Assembly (NCBI RefSeq): GCF_036323735.1
Contig: NC_086020.1
Coordinates: 125,478,710 to 125,542,709, forward strand
Reading direction: 5' to 3'
Source: Rattus norvegicus
Lineage: Eukaryota; Chordata; Mammalia; Rodentia; Muridae
Length of the DNA: 64,000 bases
The position numbers and the translations under genes are program-made. Under the pieces are notes generated by a model. It searched no databases, was not told where the DNA came from, and saw only the letters and a list, made by a program, of their open reading frames with translations. This document shows positions 22,800 to 34,962 of the stretch, piece by piece. Positions within the stretch are counted from its first letter, which is position 1, and each line of letters begins with the position of its first letter.

Positions 22800-23265
22800 C
22801 CCTATGACCCAACAATTACACAGCCAGGTGTATATTCAAGACAAGGAAATCATATCCATGAAAAACCCTAAGTGAAATGCCTAGGTGAAACTCACAAGAG
22901 TCAAACGGTAGAAGCAGCCAGATGAACACCAGACAGACACATGGACAAGATGTGATATAACCATGCAGAAGAAACCCAGTCAACTATAAAAAGGAACGTG
23001 AAGCCACCAGAGCCATGAAAACCAACATTACCTGAGAAAAGCCAGACACCAAAGGTCATACTGTTAGATCCCATTCATAGGAAACTTAAAAGATCCATAG
23101 AAACCTGAAGTAGATCGGTAGTCAGAGGGAGAGCGAAGGAGAACGATGAATGACAAGCTAATGTGAGAGTGAAGGTTTTCAGGGATCAAATCCTCTGGCA
23201 CTGGGACTTAAAGATGCATTCTTATAATGTACTTTTAAACTGCCAAGTTACATTTTTAAATAATT
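22800..23265 (+). mobile_element. Ancient mammalian L1 3' end
   Basis: ATGACCCAACAATTACACAG, ATGAAAACCAACATTACCTG, AAAGGTCATACTGTTAGATCC and TAGATCGGTAGTCAGAGGG follow the order of the ORF2 3' end and UTR of old L1M-type elements. Confidence 0.65.
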
Positions 23266-23339
23266 CATTATGTGGGTTCTGTTTTCTTTTCTCAATGAAG
23301 GTGGGAAGTGATAACTAGGAAATAGGCCGAGAACAGCGA

Positions 23340-23594
23340 GACACAGGCTGGAAAGTCAGCTCAGTGGTTTAAGGGTCTATCTCATAGGCAAGCACGAGGA
23401 CTGGAGTTCAGACCCACAAAACCCACATAAATGTCAGGTTGCCTGCACATAATTCTAGCCCCAGGAAACAGAGACAGGAGTTCCCCAGAGCAAGCTGGCT
23501 AATGAGAACAGTCGTAAGAGGAGTTTGGGGTTTGATTGAGAGATGCTGCTTCAGTGCATGTGGAAAAGCTATGGAGGATGCTTCCACACGCAGG

Positions 23595-23638
<44 letters not shown>

Positions 23639-23710
23639 ATGATCACACACATACACAGGCACCATGATCTCACACACATTCACCATGATCACATACATAC
23701 ATATACGTCA
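23340..23710 (+). mobile_element. B4-type SINE with (CA)n
   Basis: CAGGCTGGAAAGTCAGCTCAG, GACTGGAGTTCAGACCCACA and CAGAGACAGGAGTTCCCCAG, then a CA array at about 23597-23637 and imperfect CA steps to 23710. Confidence 0.6.
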
Positions 23711-24680
23711 GCCATGGGCAAAACTGCTCTACTCTAGCTGTTAGCCCTCAGGAAATCTCATTTCCTTGCAATCTTAAGAAAGACATTAGAAACTCAGCGA
23801 TATGAGTAGAATGAAGTGCCTTTATGTACTTCATGCCTCTTGACGGAACTTTTGCAGCAGAATGAAAGGTCAAAATCCATGCAGCCCCGGAGTTCAGATG
23901 TATTCTTCACCCTCTTGTACACCAAACTCTACGAACACAGCCTAAGTTCTTTTTTAGTTATGAACTGTGCTACTTATTAAATGTGTGTCCCAGCTCCAAA
24001 CTGCCCCTCTACAGTCTGTATGTAGCCCTGGGGAAGAGGCTCCATACACTGGAATCTGCTGATTCCTGCATCCTGAGCTTTTCCAGCAGGAAGCAGAAGG
24101 GAGAGGCACAGGGACAGAGACAGAGTTACCTTCATGCTGGTAGCTATCAGATCATTCACTGTCTGCTCACTGGCCTCTTGATGTCACCTCGCAAAGCCTG
24201 GTCCACCCCACAGCAATAGCGCCTCTCCATGTCTGGAACCCAATCTTGCATGTAGCTTTTCTAACATTCACAGAAACAGCCTGAATCAGCGTTCAGACTC
24301 TCAACACCCTGACTACAAAGGTCTGAGCCATTGCCTCTGTGGGGATTCCCTCAGTTTTCTATCCCTTTAAGATTCAAACCTCTCTTTCTAGTCCCAGGAC
24401 TGGTGGCTGCTTCATGAAGGAGCCACTTCTGTGACACCTATTCCAATCATTTCCAGTTACCAAGTTGACAATTTTATATCTAGCACATAATTCCGTATTT
24501 ACGTTTTCTCTGCTCCAAGAACCTGGGTGGTTCATCCACATGGTCACATGTCAGTAGCACTTTTTACGTGTGTGTGATATTCCCATATGTCTAGGATGCC
24601 GGAGTCTCACTGGGAGAGAGGGGCATTTCCACCTATTGGTTATCCTCATTGCTTAAACAATAAGGATGGGAACAGGCCAG
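23711..24680. other. Intergenic, nothing assigned
   Basis: No recognised repeat; short frames only. Confidence 0.4.
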
Positions 24681-24835
24681 TCAAATGCAAAAGGCCACAT
24701 ATGGTATAAGTCTGCTCATAAGACATACCCAGAAAGGTAGGTCCTTGATGAACACAGAGTGGTCATTTCTAAGGGTCAGAGACAGGATTCAGAGGGGAAC
24801 AACTTCTCAACAGGCCTGAGGCTTCCTTCTAAGTT
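24681..24835 (+). mobile_element. Ancient L1 3'-end fragment
   Basis: GCAAAAGGCCACATATGGTA, ACATACCCAGAAAGGTAGGT and AGTGGTCATTTCTAAGGG resemble the old L1 end at 22800-23265. Confidence 0.5.
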
Positions 24836-25480
24836 AATGAAAATGGTCTGGGCCTGAGACAAATACCATGAAAGTACTAAGACGGAGAGTTTATATTAAG
24901 TCTAGTTGGCATTAGTAAATGTAAAGTATATGCCTCTTTCTCTCGATTGGACATTGACTAACCCGGGAGCCTTCCCTCCAAAACCAATCTCACGTTTGCA
25001 ATGAGTCACAGTGCCCAGACCAGCCCTTCTGATCTGCTCTTCCTGTATCCACTCCACAGAGGTGGCTCATTGTCTTGTCCTGGGGCAGGGGGGGCCAATA
25101 GAATGGCCACACGTGACTGTCTTAGTTTCAACTAAACAGAAGCTTTGGTTCTGAAGTGTCATGGCCAGTCACAGTTCAAGTGGCTCATGATGCTCATGTA
25201 TGATACATCCTTCACTGTGAAACACTGTAGCCACCGATCAACACTTCACTGGAAGCCTTATGTTATGTAACTCTCAGCCTGCACATCACGTCCCTTCCAA
25301 ACTTACATGGGAAAGGGGGAAAAAGAAGTTTAGATCAGGAGCACAGTGTCATGCTCTTATACACTTGGTTCTCCCATTTCTTTACTCCCCCATAACTCAG
25401 TTCTCACCAAATCCTTTCCTTAAGTGCATCTCTATAACTACACAACTACTTTTGATTATGCAATAATTTTTCCCATAAAA
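24836..25480. other. Intergenic, nothing assigned
   Basis: No assignable element. Confidence 0.4.
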
Positions 25481-25484
25481 CTAT

Positions 25485-25840
25485 ATAGCTGGGATATGAC
25501 TCAGTATTTAAAGCCCCAAAAGTGAAATAGAAATGCTAAGCCCTATGAGATAGGTACTCCCAGGGATGAGGTGAGACGGACACAGGAGAATCTCCAAAGG
25601 CTCTCTATCCCGCTAAAGTAGCATGCTCAGCTACAATCAGGTCAATGAGAAACCCTGTCTCAAACAAATGGGGAAGGTATTTGAGAATGTCCTCTGACCT
25701 CCACATATGTGCATGTATTCACTCACATGTGCGCACACACATACACACACACACACACACACGTATGCACACATGCAGGTACAGGCGCATGCAGTCATGC
25801 ACATGCATAACTAACACAGACACAAGTGCATGTGTGTGAT
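25485..25840 (+). mobile_element. Degenerate B4-type SINE with CA-rich tail
   Basis: GGGATATGACTCAGTATTTAAAGC, CCTGTCTCAAACAAATGGGG, then CA-rich DNA (25736-25762). Confidence 0.5.
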
Positions 25841-27500
25841 GACTCTAGGGCAGAGGTTTGAGCTTTGTCATGCACACTCCCATGTCCAGCAATATATTAC
25901 TTGAGCACTCACCGAATCACTTGCTGGTTGAACATCTGAAGAGGCTAGCTCTGGTTTCAAGGGATCAACTCCAAACTGAAAAAATAGAGCCTCTGCCAGC
26001 ACAGTGGTATTACCCAGCCTAAGTAAACAGGAGTGATTTGCAATGTTCTGCTCCTATGGCGTCTTCTGGGTTTTAGATTTTTAATAAGGATACCACTTCA
26101 AAAGCATTCCTAGTGGGTACAGCCCAACAACTGCAGAAGAAGACAGTGAGCTTCCTCAGGAAAGGCAGCCCACACTGTCCTTTGCGTTTCTGGGTCACAG
26201 ATCAATTCCAAAATCAACCCAGAAAGATACAAAATAAGCAATACCCTTCCCAAGACACTCTGTGTTTTATATCCTGTTGTGGCTTTCAGAGAAACCCCCG
26301 AGAATCAAAATGGAAAGCTCTAGTTGTCCAGCAGATGATCGACAGTCTTGAACGAATTTTTGCAAGCACGCTCAGATTTTGCAGAAATCAGTCTGGCAGA
26401 AAGTGTTCACAACCCTCTCCTCCAGCTTTCTGAGAGGCACAGTACACAAGTGTCACCTGCAGTGTCTGCACCAGTTTAAGCTCGGTGTAATGAAATCGTC
26501 CTTCTAGCTAAGGCAAGTAGAGACCATCTAAGAATGGTTGGGGAAGCACTCAGGAAGCTAAACAGGACTGTGTGAGATCTGTCCTTGGGTTGCACATAAT
26601 GCTTGCATGTATTGTCACTGTGTGATACCCCCATTAAAATGAGTAATATTTATGTTTGTGTATCAAATAAAACTAAATTTGAAGTTTCATTTAAAAATTA
26701 GCCTGAAAGTTCAGACAACATCCTCAATATTTATAAATACATTTGAGGGAAACTTTGCTATTTCCTTGAGTTCATCGGTTGTTTGCTGTCGGTTTTTTGT
26801 TTGTTTGTTTGTTTGTTTGTTTGTTTTTCTGCACTGGGCTGGTGAGTGTTTCTCTTCCTGATTTCCTCTATAGCCCATCTTGTCACACTGCATTAAAAGT
26901 GGGAATGACCAGGGTGTGTGTATGCTGAGGTAACAGGCTCATTCTTACTGAGTGGAGGAGTGATAAAGTACCAAGAGGTAAATAGGTAAGCACGTGATGA
27001 GACAGAGGCCTTGAAGGCCCAGTACCAGCGCTGTGGACCTTTGAGCCAATCCTTGCCGGCACCTGCTCACTCTCGTCTCTTTCCTGTACTGTCCCTTTTT
27101 ACATTCCTGGCATCTACAGTTACGTACTGGGATCTGAGGATTGGGAGCTAAGATCCACAGATTCTAAAAAACATGGCATTTCGTGTACTAGCTGTTGGGG
27201 CTGAGAGATGGGACCTAGAGGGAAACTCAGATCTTCAAAAGGCTCCCTAGACTTAATTTCATGTTTGCCCTGGGTTCTATCAAGATAGGTGTGGGAATAG
27301 GCTTGATTTCTATTACAAATGATGTAACATCGCATATGGTAGTACTCCTAACACTTTTTGGGACTGTGCCTCAGGGATCACAATCTGTATAAGTTTAGAA
27401 GTTCTAAAAGCTAGTCATGACCTTGGTGTGTAGGTTTAGATCGTGTCCAGATTGGAATCCTGATGCTAAAGACTTAGTAAGAAACAAAAAAAAAAAGAGT
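25841..27500. other. Intergenic, with (GTTT)n at 26795-26826
   Basis: Unique-looking apart from the TTTG tetranucleotide run. No exon is supported; the 106-codon frame at 26113-26433 has no resemblance to a family. Confidence 0.4.
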
Positions 27501-27509
27501 TGAGAATTA

Positions 27510-28278
27510 CTTAAGGCTATCTAGGTGCTGCAAGGGCAGCACAAGGACATCTGCTGTTGCCCTGCAATGCAAGGCTTATAGAGAATTCAGAACTGCCATT
27601 GACTCAGATATAAAAAGAGTGAAGGACTTTTTAGCTGACCTCCAAGAATACCTAACCTCCCTCTCAGAGGTAGTCCTTCAGAATAGGAGAAGATTAGACC
27701 TGATATTCCTTAAAGAAGGAGTCTGTGTGCTACACTGAAAGAAGAATGTTGCTTCTATGCAGACCATTCAGGAGTAATTAAAGACTCCATGAATAAACTT
27801 AGAGAAAGGTTAGACAAAAGACAGACAGAGAAGCGCATCAGGGATGGTTCGAGAGCTGGTTTAGTAGATCTCCTTGGATGACTACTCTGATATCTTCCCT
27901 TATGGGACCCTTCTTAGTTTTGCTTCTGCTTCTGATTATAGGTTCATGTGTGTTAGAGAAACTAGTTAATAGGTTTGACTCCTACAAAAAGATAGAGACG
28001 CTCAACAAGGTTGGTTTGAGTCTTGGTTCACTCGGTCTCCCTGGATGACTACCCTACTCTCTACTATATGTCTGGGCCATTACTAATAATTTTCTTGGTT
28101 TTAGTTTTTGGACCCTGCGTGACAAACAGTTTAATTGCTTTTGTTAAAAATCGAGTGGGTGCTGTGCGGTTGATGGTTCTGAGACAACAGTACCAGTCAG
28201 TTAGGACAACTGGTGAGACCAAATACGAGACTTGATATCAAAATTCTAAGATTAGAATTACTTAGTAGAAGAGGGGAA
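27510..28278 (+). pseudogene. Decayed gammaretrovirus-like env (transmembrane part) and polypurine tract
   Basis: Interrupted frames match the transmembrane subunit of gammaretroviral Env: the conserved ectodomain segment just before the cysteine motif (about 27640-27720), the membrane anchor, and a cytoplasmic-tail-like end near 28200. Stops occur within the cysteine-motif region and several frameshifts follow, so no protein can be made. The pre-anchor/anchor segment occurs twice (27842-27955 and 28009-28125), in two different versions. A purine tract ending GAGGGGAA directly before 28279 is the 3' PPT. gag, pol and the surface subunit are absent. Confidence 0.8.
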
Positions 28279-28450
28279 TGAAAGGAAAATTATACAGATT
28301 TAAGGTTTAAAAATAAGAAGTTAAAAGAGTAAGTTTCAAAATTCACAGACTCAGGGCTAAACACTGTGAAAAGCAAGTCCAGGCAGCCCTGCCCTGCCGC
28401 TAGGACTAACAGACCATAAAGATAAAGAAAAGGAATGCAGGAACCAGACC

Positions 28451-28887
28451 TGTCGCGCGCCCAATGTCCCGCCAGCAAGAACGACGCGCGGCAACAGGAT
28501 TCATCTGCGAGCAAGCCTTTACTGTGTTACAGCTCTTTTTAGTGTTACAGCTCTTCTCAGTGTTACAGCTCTCTTGAACAGGGACTCCGAGCAGCAAAAT
28601 CGCTTGGCTTATATAGACAACAGTATGCTAATTAACTCTCAGGGATTGGTGGGGCTTGGATCACCCCACTACTTGTCCTCCAGGGATTGGCGGAGAATGA
28701 ATCACCTCATTAGCATATTAACGGTCAACTGACACCTGGTGCATAAACCGCACATGTGAAGTACCGCTGTTCACCACTAGAGGGAGCCCTAGCAAGGAGA
28801 CAAGCCTGCACATGCGCAGTAAGTCGTTTATATCCAGACAAGGCTGGATGTCGGCGCCATCTTTGTTTCGCCGCGCCGCTCTCTACA
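28451..28887 (-). mobile_element. Class II (ERVK/IAP-like) solo LTR, antisense
   Basis: Read on the - strand it starts TGTAGAGAGCGGCG and ends GCGCGCGACA. It is flanked by the perfect 6-bp duplication CAGACC (28445-28450 and 28888-28893), the length made by class II retroviral integrases. It has an AAGATGGCGCC motif near the start, as in IAP LTRs. A TATATAA lies at 28609-28615 (- strand), followed by three copies of an AGCTGTAACAC repeat (28524-28570). No internal viral sequence remains, so it is a solo LTR. Confidence 0.85.
28774..28790. promoter_or_regulatory. CTCF-like motif inside the ERVK LTR
   Basis: CCACTAGAGGGAGCCCT closely follows the CTCF core pattern. Occupancy is not known. Confidence 0.4.
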
Positions 28888-29289
28888 CAGACCAAGTTAT
28901 CAGGACTGACCCAAACCATCTGGCAGAAAGGCACCTCCCCCAGCTTACTCAGAGTCACACCTTAACCAGATGTCCTTCAAATCCTGATACGCCCCTAGCT
29001 TCTAAACTCCTGTACGCTCCAGTCAATACGTACTCTCCTGCTGTGCTGTAATCTCACTGCCATGTTTAAATGAGCCAATCACTTATAGCCGCCCCAGAAA
29101 TTAGCCAATTGTGTGTAACCACGCCAAACCCCCTAGTCTTCCCTATATAAACCCCTGACCTTTGAGCTTCGGGGTTGACACCTCTGTCTCCTGCGCGGGA
29201 TACATGTCGGCCTGGAGATCTCCATAATAGATCTCCAGATCTCCATAATAAACCTTGCCTTTGCTTATTAACAAAACAAAACAAAACAA

Positions 29290-30640
29290 AAAAAATGGCA
29301 TTTTCCTTTCTGAGTTTGGGGTACCTCACTCAGTGGGTTTTCTATCTTTAGCATTTTCTTTATAGCTGAATGACATCCCTCTGTGTATACGTACCCCGTT
29401 GTACTAGCTGGTTTTGTGTGTCAGTTTGACTCAAGCTGACGTTATCACAGAGAAAGGAGCCTTAGTTGAGGAAATGCCTCCATGAGACCCAGATGTAAGG
29501 CATTTTCTCAACTAGTGATCAAGCAGGGAGGACCCAGCCCATTGTGGGTGGTGCCGTCCCTGGACTGGTAGTCTTGGGTTCTATAAGAAAGCAAGCTGAG
29601 CAAGCCAGGGGAAGCAAGACAGTAAGTAACATCCCTCCATGGCCTCTGCATCAGCTCCTGCTTCCTGCCCTGTGTGAGTTTCAGTCCTGACTTCCTTTGG
29701 TGATGAACAGCAATATGGAAATGTAAGCTGAATAAACTCTTTCCTCCCCAACTTGCTTCTTGGTCATGATGTTTGCGCAGGAATAGAAACCCTGACTAAG
29801 ACACCCATTTTCCTCTCTCATTCGCCAATTGAAGGATGTGTGAGTTGTTTCAATTTCCTAGACACTGTCAATAAAGCAGCAACAAGCATGGCTGATCAAG
29901 TGCCTATAGAGTAGCAAGTTGGGTGCTTTGGATGTATGCCAAGGAGCAGTATCACGAGTCATTCTGTAGACTTATTTTTAGTGTTTTGAGGGATCTCTGC
30001 ATTGATGTCCAGCGTGGCTGCACTAATGGGCATTCCCAGCAACAGTGCATGAGTGTCCGTTGTCCCTGCACCTATTCAGCACTTGCCGTCAGTTCCATTC
30101 TCCATCTTAGCCCTTCTGGCTGTGAGGAGATGAAATCTCAAAGCCGCTTTAATTAACGTTCCCACATTTCTAAGGAGGTTGACACTCTCAGCTGTGACTC
30201 TCGCTGCTTCTATTTCTTTTGAGAACTCTGTGTTCAGATCTGTAGCCCATTTTTGTCAGCTGAGCCACGAGCCTCCCTCCATCTTTGCTCTGTGCGTTCT
30301 GTGGGGATTTTAGATATTACTTCTCTCACAAATGTATAGCTGTCCATAATCCTCTCCCACCCTGTGAGTTTCTCCTCCATCCAGTAGATTACTTCTTTTG
30401 TTATACGGAAGTTTCTCTATGTTGTGAGATCCTGTTTGTCAGTTATTGACCTTAATTCATAAACAAATGGAGTCCTATTCAGAAGTTCTTTCTTACACTG
30501 TCCTCACAGGGTCCCTGAGTTTTGTTCAAGCAGTTTCAACATTCCAGGTTTCACACTGGGTCTTTGATTCACTTGGAGTGGATTTCTGTGCAGGGTAATA
30601 GATTGATTCCAATTTCATTCCTCTACCCTTGGCCATCAAA
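29290..30640 (-). mobile_element. L1 ORF2 3' part, antisense, interrupted
   Basis: Reversed L1 ORF2 C-terminal sequence: TTTGGGGTACCTCACTCAGTG at 29318, TTTCAATTTCCTAGACACTG at 29850 and TTTCTCTATGTTGTGAGATC near 30411. It is degraded by many stops and interrupted at 29403-29812 by another repeat. Confidence 0.8.
29403..29812 (+). mobile_element. Rodent mid-repetitive element inserted in the L1
   Basis: It runs from ACTAGCTGGTTTTGTGTGTCAG through CATGGCCTCTGCATCAGCTC and GAATAAACTCTTTCCTCCCC to GAATAGAAACCCTGACTAAG. The L1 resumes right after it, so it is younger than that L1. I cannot name the family with confidence. Confidence 0.65.
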
Positions 30641-31135
30641 GGATGCTCTCAATGGAAGGCTGGTAAAGCAACACAAAGTAGAAAATAAACTGAGAGATCG
30701 AAACTGTCCCTACATCCTACAGAATGAGGATGGAGATGGATCTAATTGCAAATGGAGCTCTTAAATCTAGAGAACCAACAAAGATCCCCTACTGTGAGAC
30801 TTTCTGGATATCTAGAAAACGTATGCTGAACACCTACTGTGTGCCAAGCCATAGTTTGGAAATCTGTTGGTGTATCATGTGAGCTATATTCTCTGGGAAT
30901 TTACAGAAGTGAGCTGGCATTGTCTCAGAAGGCATTAGAGGTGGGTCAGCCAAAGAAAGGGTCCTGGCAAGTAAGAAAAAGATAAAAACTGCACTTTATC
31001 ATACGTAAAAGTTCCCATTCTGGAAAATGCCATATGGAGAGAGAGGAGGCAATAGCTGCAGATGGGGAGAAGGCATCTGCAAAACACTTAAAGGATGGGC
31101 ATCTAGACATTTAACATCTCTCAAAAACCAATTGT
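30641..31135. other. Intergenic, nothing assigned
   Basis: No recognised element. Confidence 0.4.
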
Positions 31136-31470
31136 TGGGGCCTGGTGAGATAGCTACTAGGTGCACTTGCCTCCAAGACATGAAGACCTAATATTGGATT
31201 CCCAGAATCCATGTTACACAGGCTGGGTGTGGGGGTGTGCAATTGTAGTCTCTTCAATAGTGAGACGGAAGTTGGAAGCAGGCAGAGTCCTGGAAGCTCA
31301 CACGTCAGCTAGCCTAGGTCATTTGGCAAAGTTCTGGGCCAATGTCTCAAAAGGTAGATAGTTCCTGCAGAGCAACACCAGTGGTTGTGCTATGCGCACG
31401 TGCACACACACACATACACAGAGAGAGAGAGAGAGAGAAACATGCATACATGTGTGTACATTCATACAAT
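31136..31470 (+). mobile_element. B4-type SINE with CA/GA tail
   Basis: GGGGCCTGGTGAGATAGCTA, a B1-like CTGGGTGTGGGGGTGTGCAA, CCAATGTCTCAAAAGG, then CA and GA runs at 31404-31438. Confidence 0.65.
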
Positions 31471-31744
31471 TAAAAAAGTTTTTTTAAATTAGAAGATGAA
31501 TAAAAGATACAAAAGGCATGCCATGGTATTTGTGTACCTAATAAACACATAAAGAGATGTTCAAATTAACCAGAAGAGGAAGGCAGTGAAAACCACATCA
31601 AGGTATTCTCACGGGCCTCTCAGGATTGCAAACCCATGCAGAGATAACACGTGGCAGGTCATAGATCTTGGGACTCAGTGGCTCTGTTAACTTTCTGTTG
31701 CTGCATCTCACTGCGTTTAAAATGTTTTATCATATCTACTTGTA

Positions 31745-31758
31745 TGCATGTGTGTGCT

Positions 31759-31789
<31 letters not shown>

Positions 31790-31930
31790 GTGCGTGTGTG
31801 TTCATGCTCATACTAAGATGTGTATGTGACCTTAGAGGACAACTTTCAGGTCTTGGCTCTCTACTTCCTCCATGCGGTTCTGGGGACTGAATTCAGGATG
31901 TCAGGCTTGGGAACAAGATCCTTTACCTAA
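31745..31930 (-). mobile_element. (TG)n and antisense B3/B4-type SINE
   Basis: TG array at about 31758-31800, then reversed SINE text: GACCTTAGAGGACAACTTTC, GCGGTTCTGGGGACTGAATTC, GGCTTGGGAACAAGATCC. Confidence 0.6.
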
Positions 31931-32845
31931 CCTTATACTTCACGTTAGCAGGTTAACATGTTAGCATGTGGTCAGATCGCTTCATGTTAGCATATGGTGG
32001 GATCACTAGTAACCATCCTGGCTGGGTTACTTGCTACTGAGCAGGGTTCTTGAGGCACAGAGGGGTGAGAGACTCAGCACATTTTCTCTGCCTCATGACT
32101 GCATCCCTGCACCTCAAAACTGAAAAGGTAGAGCAGGCCATCCCCTACTTGGAAGAGAGCCATCAGTCTGAGTGACTACTCACTGTTTGCTGGACAAGGG
32201 AGAACTAAGTGCCTGCTGCTTCCTGTGCACCCAGGTGGGTATGAAGGATGAGGGGGATCCCGGTTCTCCTTTAAGAAAATGTTTCCATTCTTCGTTGGCA
32301 ACAAAGTCGCCACTTTACAGAGAAATCCAAGAGTACAAGTAGGAAGCCAGTCACCAGCACCTCAGTTAGTCAGGGACAAAGCCAGATTCAGAACCATTTC
32401 TTCTAATTCCAAGGCTGAAACTCCCCGAGGCCAGCTGCACCTCTCCTGCTAACAGTTTCAGACAGCCTTTGGCAAGAAACTCTAGAGAAAGCTGGGCTGG
32501 CAGGGGCGGGAGGAGCATGATTAAATTGATCATTTTCACCTCTCATCATGTGGGTTCTGAACACTGGTTTGGACAGATAAACCCTTCGAGTTCATATGTG
32601 GAAAACTATATTGCCTGCGGACACTGCCTTTCATTAATAAAACGCCAAATGCTTTCAAGCACACTTGATCCTCACACAATCCTATGAAAAGGTAAGGCTG
32701 GCTTTGTTAAAAGCCATTTATTAAAAAATGACGCTGGTGAGGCTAAGTGGCCTGCCAAAGATGATATGGTTTCTAGTGGAGGCAGGGCTGAGATGAGGAG
32801 TCACATTCTCTATTGGCAGGCATTTCCCCCTGTCTTGTTATTTTC
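31931..32845. other. Intergenic, nothing assigned
   Basis: A small direct repeat (TTAGCAGGTTAACATGTTAGCATG and a near copy) lies around 31945-31995. Otherwise unique-looking. Confidence 0.4.
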
Positions 32846-32847
32846 AT

Positions 32848-32979
<132 letters not shown>

Positions 32980-33292
32980 TGCACGTGTGAGTGCATGCAT
33001 GACAGAGTGCATGTGGAGGACAGAGGCTGATGTGAGAAATCTTCCTCAACTGCTCCTCCACCCTAGTCTTTTAAAAACAGTTTTTCTCACTCAAACCTCG
33101 AACTCGCTGAGACAGCTAGCCTGGACAGCTGGCCTTCCCCAACTCTCCCATCTCTGCCTTTCCAGGCTGGACTTGCAGCTGCGCTGCCATGCACACGTGG
33201 CTGCCAGGGATCTGAACTCTGGTCCTCTGACATGTATAGCAAGCATTTAACCACTGAGCCGTATTCCCAGACGCTCTGGTTAAAGTCTCTGT
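32980..33292 (-). mobile_element. B4-type SINE, antisense
   Basis: Reversed text with GTGGAGGACAGAGGCTGATG, a B1-like inner part (CTCGAACTCGCTGAGACAG), and GGGATCTGAACTCTGGTCCT near the reversed tRNA-like end. Confidence 0.65.
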
Positions 33293-33294
33293 GG

Positions 33295-33630
33295 CTGAGG
33301 TAAAGCACTACCCAAAAGCAACTTGCAGGGGAAGGGGTTTATTTCATCTTAAAACTCTGAGGCCATAACCCATCACGGAGGAAAGCCAAGACAGTAGCTC
33401 AAGCAGGACTTGACTTGTTGGCCATGGGGTGCTCAGCATGCTCTCCTACACATTCCAATACCACATACCACAATACCACGCTGACCCCTCCCGCATCAAT
33501 CAATCACAAAATTGCTCACACCAACTTGTCTACAGGCCAGTCTGAGGAAGGCAGCTCTGTGAGTGGAGGTCTCTCTTCCCTGTGCCTCTAACTTGTCTCA
33601 AGTTGACAAAACTAACCAGAACAGCAGCCC
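33295..33630 (-). mobile_element. Rodent mid-repetitive element
   Basis: GGGGTTTATTTCATCTTAAAA, CATCACGGAGGAAAGCCAAG and the terminal CTCAAGTTGACAAAACTAACC. Its terminus is the reverse complement of the left end of the 29403-29812 copy. Confidence 0.6.
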
Positions 33631-33634
33631 AATA

Positions 33635-33740
33635 TCTTTTAACTTTTGAGACTGGATCTCACTATGTAACCCCAGGCTAGCCTTGAAGATGTGAACTTCT
33701 TGCCTCAGACTCATGAATGCCAGGGTTCCTGCTCGGTTTT
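33635..33740 (-). mobile_element. B1 SINE, antisense
   Basis: TTTTGAGACTGGATCTCACT, CCCCAGGCTAGCCTTGAAGA and CTTGCCTCAGACTCATGAAT. Confidence 0.7.
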
Positions 33741-34715
33741 GTTCATTCTTTTGTATGTGAAGACACTTATATTATAACTACCCAGACTGAGATGGTAAGC
33801 GTTGTCCTGGGTTTTCCTCTCTGAAGAACAACCCCAGCTATCACCACCAGTGAACGATGCAGCAGGCAGACACTCCGGCAGCCCTTCGCCAACTCCTTCC
33901 CTCGGTCTGTACTCCTGTTCAACGCCCCCTTGCTTTTCATGACGTTTTAGTGCATATCTTTATTTCTCTAAAACTGTGCTGCTTAGCTTCTACCACAGTC
34001 TTCTGGAACTAGCTTTTCCACTCCCCGTTTTGCTTGCATGGTGTGTCTGTCCTTCATGTTTCCCTGAAGTGTGGGATTCTGTGGCGTGAATTCCCTACAG
34101 CTCCTGCGACTACTGAATATGGGCTTTGGCTCCTGTGTGAGTCTATCATAAACACTGTGACTGTGGGCTTTTCCACTAGCACCCAAGTTCCCTAAACAAT
34201 GACTCTGAGACTGAATTGTTTATGAATAAATGTCCAAGCCAAAAGCTTTGGCTCATTCCCATTAGTTCATAACTCAATTATCCGGTTTATTCTAAGTCCT
34301 GCCATGTAGCTAGTTACCTCTCCTCAGGTTCATGCAGCCCTCTCCATCAGCAGTCGGGTTAACTCCTTCCCTGAACCTGACTCTACCCAGAATCCTCTCT
34401 CTGCCTAAACTCCCACCTCCTATTTCCTGCCTAAGCCAAAAGCCTTTTTATTGACAGGTGATGTTCCAACAGTACACAAGAGATTACAAACGCAGGTCTA
34501 CAAACTGCATCTGCGGATATTCTTGGATACATCTCCTAAGCTACGGGTGCAAACTTCCCCCAGGTCTGAGGAAAAGCAATGTAATTACTAGATGAAAAGA
34601 TTTACAAATTTTCAACATGGCTGTATGACTTCAGGTTTTCCAGGTCATGTGACAACTTTTCCTTTGAGCGTCAGTAGGTTTCTGCTTTATTAGCACCTTG
34701 ACATAGTCATAAAAT
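33741..34715. other. Intergenic, nothing assigned
   Basis: Unique-looking; no exon supported. Confidence 0.4.
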
Positions 34716-34719
34716 CTCA

Positions 34720-34733
34720 TTCTCTCTCTCTCT

Positions 34734-34810
<77 letters not shown>

Positions 34811-34817
34811 TGTGTGT
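34720..34817 (+). repeat. (CT)n(TG)n microsatellite
   Basis: CT array with one TTTCTCTTT interruption, then TG repeats from about 34793. Confidence 0.95.
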
Positions 34818-34959
34818 GGTCCCTTGTCATGCCATTAGCCCAAATTTACTTATTTGTCAGTGATACACCTGACATTTGTTCTTTACAGGTTAGTGAATAG
34901 ATGTGATTGCTACAGTGCAATTTTGAGTACATTTATTAAGTAGCAAGTAAAAGGAAAGA

Positions 34960-34962
<3 letters not shown>

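Larger units (their letters stand above)
28279..29273 (+). mobile_element. ERV1 (gammaretrovirus-like) 3' LTR, interrupted
   Basis: It begins TGAAAGGAAAA right after the PPT and ends TTAACA, giving TG...CA ends. U3 holds two CCAAT boxes (near 29074 and 29104) and a TATATAA (29144-29150). R/U5 has AATAAA at 29247-29252. A 437-bp antisense ERVK-type LTR splits U3. Without that insert and its duplicated site the LTR is about 550 bp. A-rich (AAAAC)n follows. Confidence 0.8.
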
